Below the pieces are notes generated by a model. The model saw only the letters and a list, made by a program, of their open reading frames with translations. It did no database searches and had not been told where the DNA came from. DNA of 64,000 nt from Bradyrhizobium sp. CCBAU 051011 (lineage in GTDB: Bacteria > Pseudomonadota > Alphaproteobacteria > Rhizobiales > Xanthobacteraceae): assembly GCF_009930815.1 (NCBI RefSeq), contig NZ_CP022222.1:2522501-2586500 (forward strand). The letters run 5' to 3'. The position numbers and the translations under genes were made by a program. Positions 61,231 to 64,000 of this stretch are shown piece by piece (position 1 is the stretch's first letter; each line of letters opens with the position of its first letter).

Positions 61231-61312
61231 GTAGGGCGGATTAGCGTTAGCGTAATCCGCCTTATTTTTTGCCCGCAGGAGTGGCGGGTTACGCTTCGCG
61301 AACCCACCCTAC
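61231..61312. repeat. Palindromic repeat, GTAGGGCGGATTAGCG type, left copy
   Basis: The ends are inverted (GTAGGG at 61231, CCCTAC ending at 61312). It contains two hairpins: GGCGGATTAGCG...CGTAATCCGCC and GGCGGGTTACGC...GAACCCACC. It is the same family as the repeat at 62255-62331; the two lie on either side of the TauD-family gene. A T-rich stretch (TTATTTTTT) after the first hairpin could also end ispG transcription. Confidence 0.75.
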
Positions 61313-61356
61313 ATTGCTACCATGCCTTCCAATCAAGAACGGTTGGGAGAACGCCC

Positions 61357-62250
61357 ATGAGCTCACTGTCCGGCAAGCAAGGACCTCGTTACAGGCACGC
61401 CGCCGACGAGAGCGAACCCTACGAAACCATCGCCGTCGAAAAGCTGACACCGATCATCGGCGCGGAAATTTCCGGCGTCGATATCGGCAAGCTCGTCTCG
61501 GACGACGCACGCTCCAACCGGACGATGGACGAGATCCATCGCGCGCTCGCCGAAAATCTTGTGATCTTCTTTCGCGACCAGCACATCAGCCCCGACCAAC
61601 ACCTCGCCTTCGGCCGCAAGTTCGGCGAATTGCATGTGCATCCGGCCGCACCCAACGAGGGCGATCCGGCGCTGATGAAGATCTACGCCGACAAGGATTC
61701 GCCGCGCGCCAATGGCGAGGGCTGGCACTCGGACGTGTCCTGCGACGTCGAGCCGCCGATGGGATCGATCCTCTACATCAAGCAATGCCCGCCGCATGGC
61801 GGCGATACACTGTTCGCCAATATGTACGCGGCTTACGAGGCGCTGTCGGACCGCATGAAGGCCTATCTCGACGGGCTGACCGCGCTTCATGACGGCGAGC
61901 AGACCTATCGCGGGCTCTACGCCAATTACGGCGTCGCCGACCGCCCGGAATATCCGCGCGCCGAGCATCCGGTAGTCCGCACGCATCCGGTCACTGGCAA
62001 GAAGGCACTTTACGTCAATCGCGGCTTCACCCGACACATCATCGGCATCCCCCGCGACGAAAGCGACGCGATGCTGGCCTATCTCTACCAGCACGCGGAA
62101 AACCCGTTATTCCAGTGCCGCTTCCGCTGGACCGAAAACGCCATCGCCTTCTGGGACAACCGCTGCGCCCAGCACCGCGCGATGTGGGATTACTGGCCGC
62201 ATACGCGATCAGGCACGCGGGTGACGGTGAAGGGAGAAAGGCCGGTCTAA
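61357..62250 (+). CDS. TauD/TfdA-family Fe(II)/2-oxoglutarate dioxygenase
   Basis: A 297-residue non-haem iron dioxygenase. The facial triad is H124 and D126 in GWHSDVS and H273 in CAQHRAMWDYW; the 2-oxoglutarate anchor is an Arg about 11-15 residues later (R284/R288). GGGAGA precedes the ATG. Substrates in the family include taurine, sulfonates and aryloxyalkanoates. No sulfonate genes adjoin it; the Rieske oxygenase gene downstream hints at an aromatic compound. It is bracketed by two copies of one palindromic repeat. Confidence 0.88.
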   Translation: MSSLSGKQGPRYRHAADESEPYETIAVEKLTPIIGAEISGVDIGKLVSDDARSNRTMDEIHRALAENLVIFFRDQHISPDQHLAFGRKFGELHVHPAAPNEGDPALMKIYADKDSPRANGEGWHSDVSCDVEPPMGSILYIKQCPPHGGDTLFANMYAAYEALSDRMKAYLDGLTALHDGEQTYRGLYANYGVADRPEYPRAEHPVVRTHPVTGKKALYVNRGFTRHIIGIPRDESDAMLAYLYQHAENPLFQCRFRWTENAIAFWDNRCAQHRAMWDYWPHTRSGTRVTVKGERPV

Positions 62251-62254
62251 TTTC

Positions 62255-62331
62255 GCAGGGCGGATTAGCGAAGCGTAATCCGCCCTTCTTCGCTTGATCG
62301 GTGGGTTACGCCTTCGGCTAACCCACCCTAC
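62255..62331. repeat. Palindromic repeat, GTAGGGCGGATTAGCG type, right copy
   Basis: It holds the same two hairpins as the copy at 61231-61312: GGGCGGATTAGCG...CGTAATCCGCCC and GGTGGGTTACGCC...GGCTAACCCACC. The order and orientation are the same. It begins 4 bases after the TauD-family stop and could fold in the transcript. Confidence 0.75.
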
Positions 62332-62417
62332 GATGCGATCATGCCGCATTCGCGTTGACGCATCGCCCGGCCTGCGTCAATCTCGGTCAAAAGCAATAAC
62401 AATCCGGAGGACGCCGC

Positions 62418-63758
62418 ATGCTCCGCGCAGAAGACAACAAATTCCTCACCGAAAGCGGTGCAGGCACCGGCATGGGCGAATTACTGCGCCGCTTCTGGAT
62501 TCCGGTGCTGTTGTCGAAAGAACTGCCCGAGCCCGACGGTACGCCCAAGAAGATCGTCGTCATGGGTGAGGAGCTGCTCGCCTTCCGCGACAGTCGCGGC
62601 GTGGTCGGCGTCATCGATCAGTATTGCCCGCATCGCGGTGCTAATCTCTGGCTCGGGCGCAACGAGGAATGCGGCATCCGCTGCGTCTATCACGGCTGGA
62701 AATTCGATACCGACGGCCGCTGTGTCGACATGCCGACGTCCTATCCCGACCTCAACGCAAAGGATCTGATCCGCATCAAGTCCTATCCGGTGCGCGAATG
62801 GGGCGACATGATCTGGGCCTATATGGGACCGGCGGATCAGATGCCGGAATTGCCTGATCTGGAGATGGCGCTGGTGCCGCCCTCGCACCGTTACGTCACC
62901 AAGAAATGGCAGGACTGCAACTGGGTGCAGGCGCTGGAAGGCTCGATCGACACCGCGCATTTCACCTTCGCGCATCTCTCCTTCGAAAAGGAAGAAAACG
63001 AGATTCTCGACATCAAGAAGCACTTTGTGAATCCGCTTGTACGGGTGGCGACCGACCACATGCGCTGGATCGCTGAAGACCCGCGCCCCGTGATCAAGAT
63101 CAATCCGCACGAGGCTGGTCTCACGGTCGCGGGCGGGCGGCTGACCGGATCAGACAATATCTACTGGCGTATCGCCCAGTTCCTGATGCCGGTGCATGCC
63201 TATGCGCCAAGCTCGATGCCCGGCGAGAACATCTTCGGTCAGAGCTTTGTGCCGGTGACGGATACAAATTGCTGGATCTACACCTATGCATGGAATCCGG
63301 ATCGTCCGCTGACGCAGGCCGAACGCGACGGTTACGATCGCGGCAACGGCGTGATGGCCGTGGTCGACGAGAATTATGTCCCGCTGCGCAACAAGTCGAA
63401 CGACTATCTGATCGATCGCAAGCTGCAGAAGACCAGCAGCTACACCGGCATCAAGGGCGTGTCCGAGCAGGACGCCGCCGTGCAGGACAGCCAGGGCCCG
63501 ATCGCCGACCGTACCCGCGAACATCTCGGCCCGACCGATCTCGGCATCATGCATTTCCGCAAGCTGGTCATGGATGCCGCCCGCGCGCTGCAGAAGGGCG
63601 AGGCGCCGCCGCACCTGAAGCATCAGGACCGCTACGCCGTGCGCTCCGGCGCCTGCGTCACCAGCAAGGCCAAGGATCTCACCGCTGTCATGATCGAGCG
63701 GTTCGGCGATGCGGCCGGCTATGTCGGCGGTCCCGGCAGGAACGCGGCGGCGGAGTAG
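62418..63758 (+). CDS. Rieske aromatic ring-hydroxylating oxygenase (phthalate 4,5-dioxygenase type)
   Basis: A 446-residue oxygenase alpha subunit of the phthalate/vanillate-type single-component oxygenases. The Rieske [2Fe-2S] ligands are in CPHRGANLWLG and CVYHGWKF (near residues 70-92). The mononuclear iron site has the two His of EGSIDTAHFTFAH near 175-187. CGGAGG lies 7 bases before the ATG. A reductase partner is not in the window. The substrate, probably an aromatic acid or ether, cannot be named from sequence. Confidence 0.88.
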   Translation: MLRAEDNKFLTESGAGTGMGELLRRFWIPVLLSKELPEPDGTPKKIVVMGEELLAFRDSRGVVGVIDQYCPHRGANLWLGRNEECGIRCVYHGWKFDTDGRCVDMPTSYPDLNAKDLIRIKSYPVREWGDMIWAYMGPADQMPELPDLEMALVPPSHRYVTKKWQDCNWVQALEGSIDTAHFTFAHLSFEKEENEILDIKKHFVNPLVRVATDHMRWIAEDPRPVIKINPHEAGLTVAGGRLTGSDNIYWRIAQFLMPVHAYAPSSMPGENIFGQSFVPVTDTNCWIYTYAWNPDRPLTQAERDGYDRGNGVMAVVDENYVPLRNKSNDYLIDRKLQKTSSYTGIKGVSEQDAAVQDSQGPIADRTREHLGPTDLGIMHFRKLVMDAARALQKGEAPPHLKHQDRYAVRSGACVTSKAKDLTAVMIERFGDAAGYVGGPGRNAAAE

Positions 63759-63780
63759 GGAGCGCGAAGGCGTGAGCGGA

Positions 63781-64000
63781 TTACTCGCGCAGATCGTAGC
63801 GGTAGGATTTCGAGACGATCTTCCAGCCGTCGTGCAGCTTCATTGCCACCAGATAATCGGTGAAGTAGCGCGGCGGCAACTGGCAGCGCACCTTGATGAA
63901 GGCGGTCTGGTCATCGGAGCGGTCGATCGTGACGATGAAATCGTCGCGCGGCTTGCCCTCGGCTTTCGCCGAAGGCTGCTTCTTCATCCAGTCCAGCCAA
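63781..64000 (-). CDS. NTF2-like/lumazine-binding-type protein, C-terminal part (runs off the window)
   Basis: The frame ends at a TAA at 63781-63783 and remains open to the window's right edge, so at least 73 residues are present. The readable part (IKVRCQLPPRYFTDYLVAMKLHDGWKIVSKSY) has the closing strands of the NTF2-like fold, as in SnoaL, DUF4440 or lumazine-binding-2 proteins. An ATG near 63987 is in frame but, as residues upstream continue the fold (WLDWMKK), it is probably internal. It is convergent with the Rieske gene. Confidence 0.65.
   Translation of the reverse strand, partial: WLDWMKKQPSAKAEGKPRDDFIVTIDRSDDQTAFIKVRCQLPPRYFTDYLVAMKLHDGWKIVSKSYRYDLRE

Overview
The window is high-GC alphaproteobacterial chromosome and looks like Bradyrhizobium or a close relative (Nitrobacteraceae). 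The evidence is the RegSR redox two-component pair, glnD and mutS in one neighbourhood, an intracellular PHA depolymerase, a class V fructose-1,6-bisphosphatase beside a PPi-type phosphofructokinase, a likely sigma-EcfG promoter, and several palindromic dispersed repeats that I recall from Bradyrhizobium genomes. I see no rRNA, tRNA, CRISPR array, integrase or intact insertion sequence.

Layout, 1-20 kb. The window opens with a truncated secreted VWA protein and mmcB (DNA repair). A probable general-stress operon follows (FBPase, PPi-PFK, MTH938-like protein), then a SulP anion transporter, the RegR/RegS pair, an ABC-2 exporter, an intracellular PHA depolymerase, a YgjP-like metallopeptidase, penicillin-binding protein 1A and a DUF1330 protein. 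Next come two tandem paralogous amino-acid/aromatic-type ABC binding proteins without permeases, a DUF1304 membrane protein and an alkyl-DNA methyltransferase. Three tiny overlapping or closely spaced genes (two Cys-rich, one membrane microprotein) form an unrecognised operon at 19.5-20.0 kb.

Layout, 20-36 kb. A PAS histidine kinase, a FixJ-like regulator and a stand-alone receiver form one signalling unit. A 1.5-kb stretch without a credible gene, much of it dispersed repeat, separates it from glnD. After glnD come ssuA-[palindrome]-ssuC-ssuB (sulfonate/aliphatic-acid type ABC importer), an OsmC-like protein, a membrane protein, a HEAT-like protein and mutS.

Layout, 36-51 kb. This is one co-directional catabolic block for plant polyphenols and hydroaromatic acids: pcaF, pcaHG, a LysR regulator, a quinate/shikimate dehydrogenase, a complete livKHMGF-type importer, a 3-dehydroshikimate dehydratase fused to an HPPD-like domain (quiC), a tannase/feruloyl-esterase family protein and an FAD oxidoreductase. 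Inferred flow: an exported esterase releases aromatic or hydroaromatic acids, the ABC system imports them, the dehydrogenase and QuiC convert quinate/shikimate to protocatechuate, PcaHG opens the ring and PcaF makes the last thiolytic cut. A decayed 3' end of a second tannase gene lies just after the FAD gene.

Layout, 51-64 kb. Two EamA permeases, an ArsR/SRPBCC pair with a clear operator, a marR-emrA-emrB efflux operon with a palindromic operator, zur, a frameshifted AbiEii-type nucleotidyltransferase with a small overlapping partner, a 3-mercaptopyruvate-type sulfurtransferase, ispG, a TauD-family dioxygenase bracketed by two copies of one palindromic repeat, a Rieske ring-hydroxylating oxygenase and a partial NTF2-like protein. 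All functional calls come from reading motifs and recalled family features; no database search was run.
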